From NCBI GenBank assembly GCA_014523665.1, contig JAATVR010000420.1, positions 1 to 5,427 on the forward strand: a stretch of DNA of 5,427 nucleotides, written 5' to 3'. Shown here piece by piece: positions 1-5,427 of the stretch (position 1 is the stretch's first letter; every line of letters begins with the position of its first letter). This DNA is from Nitrososphaerales archaeon TH526 (GTDB lineage: Archaea > Thermoproteota > Nitrososphaeria > Nitrososphaerales > Nitrososphaeraceae). Position numbers and translations under genes: made by a program. A model generated the notes under the pieces. That model was not told the origin of the DNA. It worked only from the letters and a program-made list of their open reading frames with translations, and did not search any database.

Positions 1-335
1 AAAGAGCTAGACCTTTGCCATCTAATGCATCAACATCGCTAGGATCTACTGCTAAGGCTCTGTCGTAGTACTGTATAGCTTCTTCAGTTCGATCTAGATC
101 ATCAAGTGCTAGACCTTTATTGACTAGTGCATCAGTATTATTAGAATCCGTAGTTAATACCTTATCAAATAGCCCAATAGCTTCTTCAGTTCTACCTAAA
201 TTGTAAAGAGCTAGACCTTTGCCATCTAATGCATCAACATCGCTAGGATCTACTGCTAAGGCTCTGTCGTAGTACTGTATAGCTTCTTCAGTTCGATCTA
301 GATCATCAAGTGCTAGACCTTCATTGACTAGTGCA
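1..335. repeat. Direct DNA repeat of two TPR units, 204-base period
   Basis: Bases 1-117 are identical to 205-321, and the match continues to 131/335 with a single mismatch at 118 versus 322. The period of 204 bases equals 68 codons, two 34-residue TPR units, so the reading frame is kept. Identity includes synonymous positions, which points to recent duplication or gene conversion, not protein-level constraint. The units in between (about 132-204 and beyond 335) are clearly more diverged. The left copy may extend past the window. Repeats like this also invite assembly collapse, so copy number here is uncertain. Confidence 0.95.
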
Positions 336-586
336 GATACGTTATGAGGTTCTACTGCTAAGGCTTGATCAAAGTATTGGATCGCTTCTTCAGATTTTCC
401 TTCATCATAGGCGTTATTTCCTTGTACGACAAGCGATGCAATATCAACGGCGTAGATAAATAATTCATTATTAGGAACGGACGTAAAACTGAGGACTACT
501 GTAGAAAATAATATTGAGAAAGTAATTGACGCACCTATGACAAAGGGATTCACTAAGCTGACACCTCTCGTTACAATTTCTCTCAT
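1..586 (-). CDS. Membrane-anchored tetratricopeptide-repeat protein, 3' end cut by window edge
   Basis: TPR proteins are helical scaffolds for protein-protein contacts; no specific partner can be read here. The visible part is 195 codons, starting at ATG 586-584 (MREIVTRGVSLVNPF) and still open at base 1. Residues about 13-37 form one hydrophobic segment (FVIGASITFSILFSTVVLSF), either a signal anchor or an uncleaved signal peptide, so the repeats probably lie outside the membrane. From residue about 53 onward come 34-residue TPR units with the usual pattern (GLAL, EEAI, YYDRALAVDP): roughly 53-84, 85-118, 119-152, 153-186, and a fifth beginning at 187. No convincing ribosome binding site precedes the ATG: an AAAGGAG on the minus strand (602-608) is 15 bases away, and a TATA-like CTATACT lies about 25-31 bases upstream, which would suit a leaderless archaeal mRNA. 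Similar TPR proteins are abundant in Nitrososphaeria, but the fold occurs everywhere, so taxonomy rests on context. Confidence 0.9.
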   Translation of the reverse strand, partial: MREIVTRGVSLVNPFVIGASITFSILFSTVVLSFTSVPNNELFIYAVDIASLVVQGNNAYDEGKSEEAIQYFDQALAVEPHNVSALVNEGLALDDLDRTEEAIQYYDRALAVDPSDVDALDGKGLALYNLGRTEEAIGLFDKVLTTDSNNTDALVNKGLALDDLDRTEEAIQYYDRALAVDPSDVDALDGKGLAL

Positions 587-671
587 TGTATAAAAGGTTA
601 GCTCCTTTAGAGTATAGGATACTCACTTACTAGGTTATTAACATTCAGTAGCAACCGTGTTTTCATTCAGT

Positions 672-1087
672 CTACCGGTCCATCAGTTTGTCGTGCTTTA
701 GTCCTGCTTCTGCTTTCTGTGTTCTAAGTTTCTTTGAAAAAAGACCTTCACCTAGTATCCTTATTGATTGAGGAGGATAATATCTCCGCAATACACCTGC
801 TTCTGGCATCTTTTAGCTCTTTCCGTTTATCATATCCTAGTTTTCTGATAAGCAGAACCTCTTCTCTTCGTAATGGAGATCCCCTTGCCTTGGTGGATGC
901 ATTCTTTCTTAGACTTATGTCGGGTTCTATATTCAAATCATCTAACAGGTTGAAACTCCTTCTATTGTCATGAGCTGTATCTCCGTATACCTCGTCAACT
1001 CACCAATTCCTTAGCTACTTCTTTAGTCATAGGATGCAGTTTCTTGGAAGCTACTTTAAATGATACGATCTTCTTAGACCTGTGTAG
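672..1087 (-). pseudogene. Degraded IS5-type transposase, C-terminal half, at least two frameshifts
   Basis: Three minus-strand reading frames together restore the C-terminal half of an IS5-type DDE transposase. Frame one (about 1087-1000) gives SKKIVSFKVASKKLHP. Frame two (about 1000-748) gives VYGDTAHDNRRSFNLL, containing the second catalytic Asp, then KARGSPLRREEVLLIRKLGY and RCIAEILSSSI, containing the catalytic Glu. Frame three (about 762-672) gives ILGEGLFSKKLRTQKAEAGL and ends at TAG. Removing one base near 763 restores E-(6)-K followed by RILGE, the IS4/IS5 R-(3)-E-(6)-K signature. The first junction lies near 995-1003, where an in-frame TGA also occurs. A weak further trace (RRGYNFRI) may extend it to about 1127. 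The N-terminal half with the first catalytic Asp is not recognisable and no terminal inverted repeats were found, so this is a dead relic. The wording of these motifs resembles elements I know from Nitrososphaeria. Confidence 0.75.
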
Positions 1088-1324
1088 ATGTGCCTATTCT
1101 AAAATTGTAACCACGACGCTATCGAATATATTGAAAAGACGTACCTTACTCCAAGAGAACCAACCACCTCAATTTGATAATGCATTAGGTATATATCTAT
1201 GAGTTATCAGAACGCAGGTGAACAGAACATTTCCGACGTCTCCCTAGCAAAGGGGGACTGTTGCCCTTTCAATAAGGGGTCGGAAACCTCATAGGCTTTT
1301 TGGTCCGCTTTCTGCATATGATTT
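1088..1324. other. Gene-free AT-rich stretch between two transposase relics
   Basis: No convincing gene is seen on either strand. The stretch holds a possible decayed N-terminal extension of the neighbouring transposase (1088-1127) and the folded element at 1230-1286. The remainder shows nothing I can name. It could be the eroded end of one or both insertion sequences. Confidence 0.5.
1230..1286 (+). other. Predicted three-way-junction fold (small RNA or folded DNA element)
   Basis: Hand pairing gives a compact 57-base structure. A closing stem of eight perfect pairs joins TTTCCGAC (1230-1237) to GTCGGAAA (1279-1286). Directly abutting it is hairpin one, GTCTCCCT (1238-1245) with AGGGGGAC (1251-1258), eight pairs including one G-T, around a five-base loop. 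A five-base linker (1259-1263) leads to hairpin two, CCCTT (1264-1268) with AAGGG (1274-1278), five pairs and a five-base loop, which abuts the closing stem. The single wobble pair is G-U only in a plus-strand transcript and becomes an A-C mismatch on the minus strand, mildly favouring plus-strand RNA. It has no T-loop consensus or anticodon arm, and no hammerhead core bases. Alternatives are an insertion-sequence end or a MITE remnant. Function unknown. Confidence 0.4.
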
Positions 1325-1630
1325 TTAAAGTAAAAACCCCAGTTCGTGAATTAGATGCTGATAAGGATGGTAACAATAGAATATGATAGTCATATAACTT
1401 CTATTTATGATAAGCTTCTCTGGGGCTTTGTAGGTGACATGTTCGACAAAGATAAGGTTGAGAAAAGCCATCACAATAAAGACAAGATCTGTTAGTCTAT
1501 GCATGTTATAGGCGATGCATCCCAGGGATAGTTCTCTATTCTGCGTTCTTATTAGCCTTGAAGTGATGTGTTCTCCAAATAATCTCTTTATCGATACAGC
1601 GACAATCTCATTATCAGATGGGCAGGTCAT
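1325..1630 (-). pseudogene. C-terminal fragment of a second IS5-type transposase
   Basis: The 101-codon open frame begins with NEIVAVSIKRLFGEHITSR, which carries the catalytic Glu and the E-(6)-K spacing of IS4/IS5-type transposases, followed by the family's C-terminal tail (RTQNRELSLGCIAYNMHRLT). Everything before the Glu, including both catalytic Asp residues, is missing. The ATG at 1630 is fortuitous: it sits at the seam where AT-rich sequence meets the GC-rich island, so the gene was cut there, not started there. The tail after about residue 50 (VFIVMAFLNLIFV) is more hydrophobic than usual and may be drifted or shifted. It differs clearly from the relic at 672-1087, so it comes from another element, though both point the same way. 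It cannot transpose by itself. Confidence 0.65.
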
Positions 1631-1650
1631 CGGTCAGTAGTCGGTGCACC
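1618..1650. other. Seam 1: AT-rich to GC-rich composition break
   Basis: To the left, the transposase fragment uses A/T-rich codons (GAT AAT GAG ATT GTC). To the right, a minus-strand frame uses G/C-ending codons and finishes at TGA 1629-1627. Neither gene continues across. The exact breakpoint cannot be fixed to the base. Confidence 0.6.
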
Positions 1651-1948
1651 AAGGACTAGTCCGTTCAGCGTGACTACCGCGGCTGATGCGACGACCCGCC
1701 GCGCCTCCTCGGCAGAGGCGAATCGTTGGGAAGCGATGTCGCGCGCGTCGATAGTGATCGCGATGGCACGCCCACCGAACGGACCAGGAGTGAGGTGCAA
1801 GGTGGTTTCATCGAGACGCAAGGTGTAGCCGTAGACATCGGGATCTGTTGCCGTTGTCCAGTTGCAGATGTTGCAGAAGACAAGGGAAGCAAGATCGCCG
1901 TACGCACAAAGGTGTAGTCACGCAGGAGCTGATCGAGGGACCCGACAA
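1627..1948 (-). pseudogene. C-terminal fragment of a GC-rich gene, possibly DUF3891-like, frameshifted
   Basis: Two minus-strand frames join into one plausible protein. Frame one (about 1941-1905) gives GSLDQLLRDYTFV. After a loss of one base (or gain of two) near 1903, frame two continues YGDLASLVFCNICNW, then DPDVYGYTLRLDETTLHLTP, PFGGRAIAITIDARDI and ends LNGLVLGAPTTDR at TGA 1629-1627. The order of a DLxSLxFC motif, a GY-rich strand and a PFGG turn reminds me of the C-terminal part of DUF3891 proteins, whose function is unknown; this is recognition from memory and only moderate. Codon use is strongly G/C-ending, unlike both flanks and like the block after 2655, so it probably shares that origin. 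The N-terminus is missing at the seam near 1948. Confidence 0.4.
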
Positions 1949-1955
1949 CTTTAAT
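1940..1955. other. Seam 2: GC-rich to AT-rich composition break
   Basis: The GC-rich island ends around GGGACCCGAC (1937-1946), and an AT-rich stretch with a TATA-like box starts immediately after. The minus-strand DUF3891-like frame is lost here. Confidence 0.55.
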
Positions 1956-1957
1956 AT
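1950..1957 (+). promoter_or_regulatory. TATA-like box (TTTAATAT) before the hydrolase-like gene
   Basis: TTTAATAT lies about 29-36 bases upstream of the likely TTG start at 1986. An archaeal TATA box about 26 bases before a transcription start at or near the start codon would suit the leaderless mRNAs common in Nitrososphaeria. It sits right at the seam, so it may be only the first AT-rich bases after the break. Confidence 0.3.
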
Positions 1958-1985
1958 TTTGTGGCGAATGTAGAGAATAATTGCT

Positions 1986-2654
1986 TTGAAGACTAACAAC
2001 TATCTCTCACTGGTTTTTATATTAGTTGTCTTGCTAACAGTTGAAAGTATTGAATTTGGATTTGCCACGACAGCACCGACCGAAATAAGCGTTCCAATGT
2101 ACATGATCTCGACTAGAGAAAGTACTAGCTACGAAGGGGAAGAAGGAATTGGATATGGTAACTATTCATTTCTCAATATTAATGAGTTATTGGTATCATG
2201 TCCCAGTGAAGTTACCGTTATTGTTCATGGATGGGATGTTGATGAAACTGAAGCTAAAGAAAGATTTGAGAGCTAAGATGTCTTTTGAGAAAAATATACG
2301 TTTCCTCTAGTTGGTTACAGTTGGGAGTCTGATATAGAATGGCAAGCTGCCAAACCGATAGCAAAATGGAATGGGCCCAGGCTTGCAGACTTCGTCTTCG
2401 ATCTGATGGATAAATGTAAACTACCACAACAAACCAATGGAAATATAAGTATTAGAATAGCTGATCATTCGTTGGGCGCTAGGATGGTGCTTAGTAGTTT
2501 AGACAGTTTATACAAGAATGCTATTTGGAATAATAATAATTACACGATATCGTCTGTCCATTTAATGGGTGCAGCCGTAGATGATGAAGAGGTGTCTAAT
2601 AATCCGAGAGATATTCTTGATGATCTGACCCGAGCTTTTTCAACTCGAGGGTAA
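1986..2654 (+). pseudogene. Secreted alpha/beta-hydrolase-like protein, disrupted
   Basis: A single plus-strand frame encodes an alpha/beta-hydrolase fold protein of unknown substrate. Codons 2-29 form a signal peptide (YLSLVFILVVLLTV, then a likely cleavage after FGFA), so the ancestor was exported. HGWDVDETEAKERF (codons 81-94) is the usual HG loop near the oxyanion hole, and VGYSWESDIEW follows. The nucleophile elbow reads ADHSLGAR (codons 159-166): Ser162 is kept but the first Gly of GxSxG is Asp, one base from Gly. Then comes VHLMGAAVDDEEVSNNP. Two in-frame stops, TAA at 2274-2276 and TGA at 2286-2288, split the frame without any shift, and the C-terminus with the catalytic His is missing at the third seam. 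The start is TTG, since an in-frame TAG lies at 1971-1973. Close relatives that I recall are from Nitrososphaeria. It is most likely a pseudogene. Confidence 0.65.
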
Positions 2655-2690
2655 GTAGTCCATAGAAGCCTTCTGAACCGTCGCCACGAC
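2640..2690. other. Seam 3: AT-rich to GC-rich composition break
   Basis: The plus-strand hydrolase-like frame ends at TAA 2652-2654 shortly after it stops looking like its family, and the minus-strand phosphopantetheinyl transferase ends at TGA 2642-2640. Both stop codons lie inside the seam, and the last residues of each (AFSTRG; ASMDYLPSS) look like read-through into foreign sequence. Confidence 0.55.
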
Positions 2691-3278
2691 CAGCACGTGA
2701 GAGAAAACGCACCAGTGGAGCGCGAGCGTGCGTCCGGCTCGGGTCGTCGCGAGCCGGCCGGCAAGGTCGACCTTAATGTCGTGAAAATCCAGAAACTCTT
2801 GATCGAGCGGATAGGCCGCCTTGTAGACCGCCTCCTTGATGGCGAAGAGAAGCTTTGCCCCCAACGGGTTGTCAGCAATCGCACGCCGCTCCTGCGGCGT
2901 GGCGATCAGCTCGAGCATGTCCGGCGGCAACGGCGTGGCAGGTTCGATATCGATGCCGACCGCATCCAGGTCACGCCGCAGCCCGACAGCGGCGACAGCA
3001 ATTCGATCATCGTGCGCCATCGAGCCTACGATTCCGGCGGGCCAGACCGGGGCACCAAATGTGCTCCGTAGGATCGGAAGGCCGGCAAAGCCCATCGAGT
3101 TCATCAGCTCGCGCGCCACACGCCGTGCGGCGCCACTGGCGAGGCGCCTCTCGATCGCAGAAAAGGACAACGACGCCATCTCCTCGTGGAGCAGCGCAAG
3201 CTCATCGCCTTGCGAGATCACACGATGGCCGATCAGCAGACCAGGCACGACGAGGGCATCGATCGCGCGCAGGAACAC
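2640..3278 (-). CDS. 4'-phosphopantetheinyl transferase (EntD/Sfp superfamily)
   Basis: The enzyme moves the phosphopantetheine arm of coenzyme A onto a Ser of carrier domains, turning apo into holo non-ribosomal peptide synthetases. With GTG 3278-3276 as start the product is 212 residues. Family motifs come in order: FGAPVWPAGIVGSMAH (74-89; family GxPxWPxGxxGSxTH, here with Met for Thr), VGIDIE (107-112, the metal-binding Asp and Glu), and LLFAIKEAVYKAAYPL (143-158, with the catalytic KE). All acidic ligands are present, so activity is plausible. No proper ATG or Shine-Dalgarno is seen; the family usually runs some 10-20 residues longer at the N-terminus, so the 5' end was probably lost together with the end of the GNAT gene upstream. 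The frame is open back to the GNAT ATG at 3521, giving a possible 293-residue fusion. The last ten residues lie in the composition seam. Its natural target would be the Pls/PosA-type synthetase upstream. Confidence 0.85.
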   Translation of the reverse strand: MFLRAIDALVVPGLLIGHRVISQGDELALLHEEMASLSFSAIERRLASGAARRVARELMNSMGFAGLPILRSTFGAPVWPAGIVGSMAHDDRIAVAAVGLRRDLDAVGIDIEPATPLPPDMLELIATPQERRAIADNPLGAKLLFAIKEAVYKAAYPLDQEFLDFHDIKVDLAGRLATTRAGRTLALHWCVFSHVLVVATVQKASMDYLPSS

Positions 3279-3283
3279 GGGAT

Positions 3284-3521
3284 CATGAATCGATAGATCG
3301 AAGCTTCCTTCGCCTTGCCCTTCGTTTTCTGCACGTTGTACATCAGGAAGCCGACGACACGCTTCCCGGCATAGATGGCGCGCGTCGGGATCGAACTGCG
3401 CCTCGGCAACCGAATAGAGGTTGCTCGTCACCAGGTCTTCCTGGCCGGCACCGAGCTCAAGCTCGACCACCGCTTCCCAATTGTCGGCGGTCACTTTCTT
3501 GAGCTTGACATAATCGGTCAT
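3284..3521 (-). pseudogene. GNAT-family N-acetyltransferase, N-terminal part, frameshifted and truncated
   Basis: The start ATG 3521-3519 overlaps the stop of the synthetase gene as ATGA, a sign of translational coupling. Frame one gives MTDYVKLKKVTADNWEAVVE and LYSVAEAQFDPDAR, matching the start of spermidine/diamine-type GNAT enzymes. After codon 48, near 3374-3388, the frame shifts (a gain of one or loss of two bases) and continues AIYAGKRVVGFLMYNV and KAKEASIYRFMI. Homology stops at about 3284, so the acetyl-CoA-binding RxxGxG/A motif and the whole C-terminal half are missing; a full enzyme would be about 150 residues. The shifted frame then ends at TGA 3235-3233. What follows is the transferase, so a deletion probably fused the two genes. 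It cannot be catalytically active as an acetyltransferase. Confidence 0.65.
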
Positions 3522-5427
3522 TGCGCTGAAACACCACATCCTCGCTGCGGGACGAACTCGTTTCGGACGGTAGCGTCGGTAGCGTCCTGGACGCAAACCG
3601 CGGCCCGAGCCGCGTGGCGGCGTACCAACATGGCCGGATTTCCGCACCACCCAGTATGAGAGTCCAGGATCTCGCCCTTCATCAGGAACGAATTGGCGTC
3701 GAGCACGACGTCGTCTCCGGTGCTGACGCCGTAGTGAACTAAGGCACCAGGGCCGACCGAGCATCTGTTGCCGAGCCGGATGTAGTCGGACTTGAACACG
3801 CCTTCCTCGAGCGAGTGTGCCTCCAACACAACGCCCTCGTTCAGATTGACGTGATCGCCGATCTCGGTCAGCGGGCGTTCCGTGATCCACTGGCTTGAAT
3901 CGAACAGCTTGGCACCGACCTTCACACCCATAGCGCGAAGCAACATGCCGCGGAATGGGGTGCCGGCGAAAATGGCCATGATCAACCAGTTGGAACCCGA
4001 CAGCTTCCAGTACCTTTCATGCCACCAGAAATACGGATCGTAAATCGAGACGAGCTGTGGCTGGAGTCGCTTGAAGTTCCGGCTCGCGTGCTCGAGCATG
4101 ATGAATAGGGCTATGTAGGCGGCGGTGAGCCCCCAGATACCTGCGAATAACGAGAAGATGCCGAAATGATCGTAGCTCGCGAATGCGGCTTGGCCGAGCA
4201 CGAATACGGCAAGCAGCAACATCCAGCTTCTAGCGAGGAAGAGCAAGGCTGTGACGAGATTGTACACGTTCTTCCGGTGCTGCCGCGCGCGACGCGTCTG
4301 CTCATCGAACGACGCCTTAATGTCACGATCGCGGTTGACCATGCGCGGAATCTCGAAGGCCGGTGAGCCGAGCAGCCCGACGTTCTCGCGCACTGGGCCG
4401 TCGATCGGGATCATGGTCTTGGTGCCGAGCAGGACGTTGGTTCCAGTGCGACCATCCGGCGGGTAGGAGATGAAGTTGCCCAGAAAGTTGTTGTCGCCGA
4501 TCTTCGACTCTGCAAGCCGGAACGACGTCGCCGACATATGCATGTTGATCATCGACAGCCAGTCCGAAATCATCGTGCCGCTGCCGATATTGCAGAGAAA
4601 TGGGTTGTCGTGAGTCTGGTCACACCCCATGTTCGAGCCGGTCTGAATGACCTTGTTCAGGTTCCAGCCGACGTAGCGCATGTACGTCGTGATGAATGAC
4701 GCGTCGCCGAACAAAGTGCAGAAGAAATCCGAGTTGCTGACGCCCCGGATGATGCTCTGCAGCAGGTAGTGGAAGCCGAAATTCGTGTAGGTCACGCCGG
4801 GCCGCAGCGCGATCATGCAGAGGCGCGGGATGACATACATGGCCGCCAGACCGAGGCCGAGCGCGCCGAAAAGCCACACCGCCGAAAGGGCGAGCAGAGT
4901 GGGAGTCGACAAAGGCAAGAAGCCTGGAACGTCTGGAAGGTCTTTGAAGACGTTGTAGTTGCCGGTCGCCGGCGAATACAGATCCCAGACGAAGTAGAAG
5001 AAGATCAACGCAGCGGGCACGGCGATCAGGAGCAGTGTCGCGAGGATGAACGACACATAGAGGGCGCCTCGGAGCGCAGCTCCGTTCTTGCCCTCGATCG
5101 GACAAAAGTCAGAGGACGTCTCGACCGCCGGCGAGCCATGGTAGCGCTTGCCATCCGGCACACGCTGGCCACTCTGCAGCGACGAGGCATGACCGAGCTG
5201 CGTGTTGTCGCCCATCGCAGTGTCGATGTCGAGCACGCTCGCTTCGCCGACGTACGCGTTGCTGCCGATCGCCACCGGGCCCATATGGATGAAGTTCGAC
5301 TGCGCGCGATACCCGAGCAGGATCGTGTCCTTGCGGACGATGGTGTTGTCACCGATCGTCACAAGGTCGGTACAGACCGGCGCGTACCGGCAGCTCAGGA
5401 TCACGTTGCGGCCGATCCTGGCGCCCA
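3518..5427 (-). CDS. Pls/PosA-family non-ribosomal peptide synthetase, C-terminal part
   Basis: The frame is open at the right edge, so these 635 residues are the C-terminal portion of a larger protein; the adenylation and carrier domains would lie outside the window. It matches the TIGR02353-type terminal region known from epsilon-poly-lysine synthetase (Pls). Layout in visible residues: left-handed beta-helix hexapeptide repeats about 1-100 (IGDNTIVRKD, IGSNAYVGEAS, GSPA); membrane segments about 120-148 and 175-205; second hexapeptide block about 230-355 (LFGDASFITTYMRYVGW, IGSGTMISDW, IGDNNFLGNF, LLGSPAF); membrane segments about 388-412 and 420-445; a conserved WWHERYWKLSGSNW; third hexapeptide block about 498-600 (IGDHVNLNEGVV, LGNRCSVGPGALV, WCGNPA). 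This alternation matches the three tandem acetyltransferase-like domains between paired membrane helices described for Pls. Such enzymes make short basic poly-amino acids or single amino-acid conjugates at the inner membrane. It is the first visible gene of an operon with the GNAT and phosphopantetheinyl transferase genes. Confidence 0.9.
   Translation of the reverse strand, partial: GARIGRNVILSCRYAPVCTDLVTIGDNTIVRKDTILLGYRAQSNFIHMGPVAIGSNAYVGEASVLDIDTAMGDNTQLGHASSLQSGQRVPDGKRYHGSPAVETSSDFCPIEGKNGAALRGALYVSFILATLLLIAVPAALIFFYFVWDLYSPATGNYNVFKDLPDVPGFLPLSTPTLLALSAVWLFGALGLGLAAMYVIPRLCMIALRPGVTYTNFGFHYLLQSIIRGVSNSDFFCTLFGDASFITTYMRYVGWNLNKVIQTGSNMGCDQTHDNPFLCNIGSGTMISDWLSMINMHMSATSFRLAESKIGDNNFLGNFISYPPDGRTGTNVLLGTKTMIPIDGPVRENVGLLGSPAFEIPRMVNRDRDIKASFDEQTRRARQHRKNVYNLVTALLFLARSWMLLLAVFVLGQAAFASYDHFGIFSLFAGIWGLTAAYIALFIMLEHASRNFKRLQPQLVSIYDPYFWWHERYWKLSGSNWLIMAIFAGTPFRGMLLRAMGVKVGAKLFDSSQWITERPLTEIGDHVNLNEGVVLEAHSLEEGVFKSDYIRLGNRCSVGPGALVHYGVSTGDDVVLDANSFLMKGEILDSHTGWCGNPAMLVRRHAARAAVCVQDATDATVRNEFVPQRGCGVSAQ

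Noticed and set aside
1..335. Regularly spaced direct repeats suggesting a CRISPR array
   Set aside because: The repeats are coding TPR units in phase with 34-residue periodicity and no unique spacers between identical short repeats.
734..973. Plus-strand 79-codon open frame
   Set aside because: It lies opposite the transposase relic, whose minus-strand translation shows clear family motifs; the plus frame is a shadow.
1230..1286. tRNA gene reading of the folded element
   Set aside because: There is an acceptor-like stem, but no T-loop consensus, no anticodon arm and only two inner hairpins; hammerhead core bases are also missing.
1674..1999. Other open frames in the GC-rich island on both strands
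   Set aside because: They are Arg/Ser/Pro-rich shadow translations; only the joined minus-strand frames give a protein-like sequence.
2644..2649. CTCGAG at seam 3 as a cloning-site trace
   Set aside because: A single six-base palindrome is expected by chance, no vector or linker sequence adjoins it, and the other seams lack it.
2540..3502. Plus-strand and overlapping minus-strand open frames across the transferase and GNAT genes
   Set aside because: GC-rich DNA leaves antisense frames open by chance; these have low-complexity Arg/Ser/Ala composition and no motifs.
3522..3890. Extension of the transferase frame up to 3890
   Set aside because: This part overlaps the synthetase C-terminus out of frame and has random Arg-rich composition; the real N-terminal start in that frame is at 3521 or 3278.
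5402..5404. GTG as the true start of the synthetase gene
   Set aside because: The frame continues to the window edge with hexapeptide-repeat residues (GARIGRN), so the protein is truncated by the window.

Overview
The window reads as a mosaic of two very different DNAs. AT-rich blocks (about 1-1630 and 1950-2650) carry genes that resemble, from family knowledge only, those of soil ammonia-oxidising Nitrososphaeria (Thaumarchaeota). GC-rich blocks (about 1630-1948 and 2655-5427) have the codon use and gene content of an alphaproteobacterium, Bradyrhizobium-like in style. Base composition changes abruptly at three places. Either the contig is chimeric (assembly or amplification) or it records bacterial DNA inserted in an archaeal genome. 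The sequence alone cannot decide; I favour chimerism because the foreign blocks alternate and genes stop at the seams.

AT-rich left block. On the minus strand, the 5' part of a membrane-anchored TPR protein runs off the left edge; its last two TPR units are a near-perfect DNA duplication of the two before. Upstream lies a frameshifted remnant of an IS5-type transposase (672-1087), then a gene-free stretch holding a compact predicted three-way-junction fold (1230-1286), then the C-terminal piece of a second, different IS5-type transposase (1325-1630), cut off at the first seam.

GC-rich island 1627-1948. This holds only the C-terminal part of one minus-strand gene, tentatively DUF3891-like, with an internal frameshift.

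AT-rich block 1950-2654. A plus-strand secreted alpha/beta-hydrolase-like gene sits here behind a TATA-like box. It has two in-frame stop codons, an altered nucleophile elbow and a missing C-terminus, so it is a pseudogene.

GC-rich right block. A minus-strand operon is read from the right edge: the C-terminal 635 residues of a Pls/PosA-family (poly-amino-acid type) non-ribosomal peptide synthetase, then a GNAT acetyltransferase start overlapping its stop codon by ATGA, then a 4'-phosphopantetheinyl transferase that could activate the synthetase's carrier domain. The GNAT gene is broken by a frameshift and a probable internal deletion, which together leave one continuous frame from the GNAT start to the transferase's stop. 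I found no clearly new multi-gene system. The most unusual items are the archaeal/bacterial mosaic, the three-way-junction element and the accidental or real GNAT-transferase fusion.
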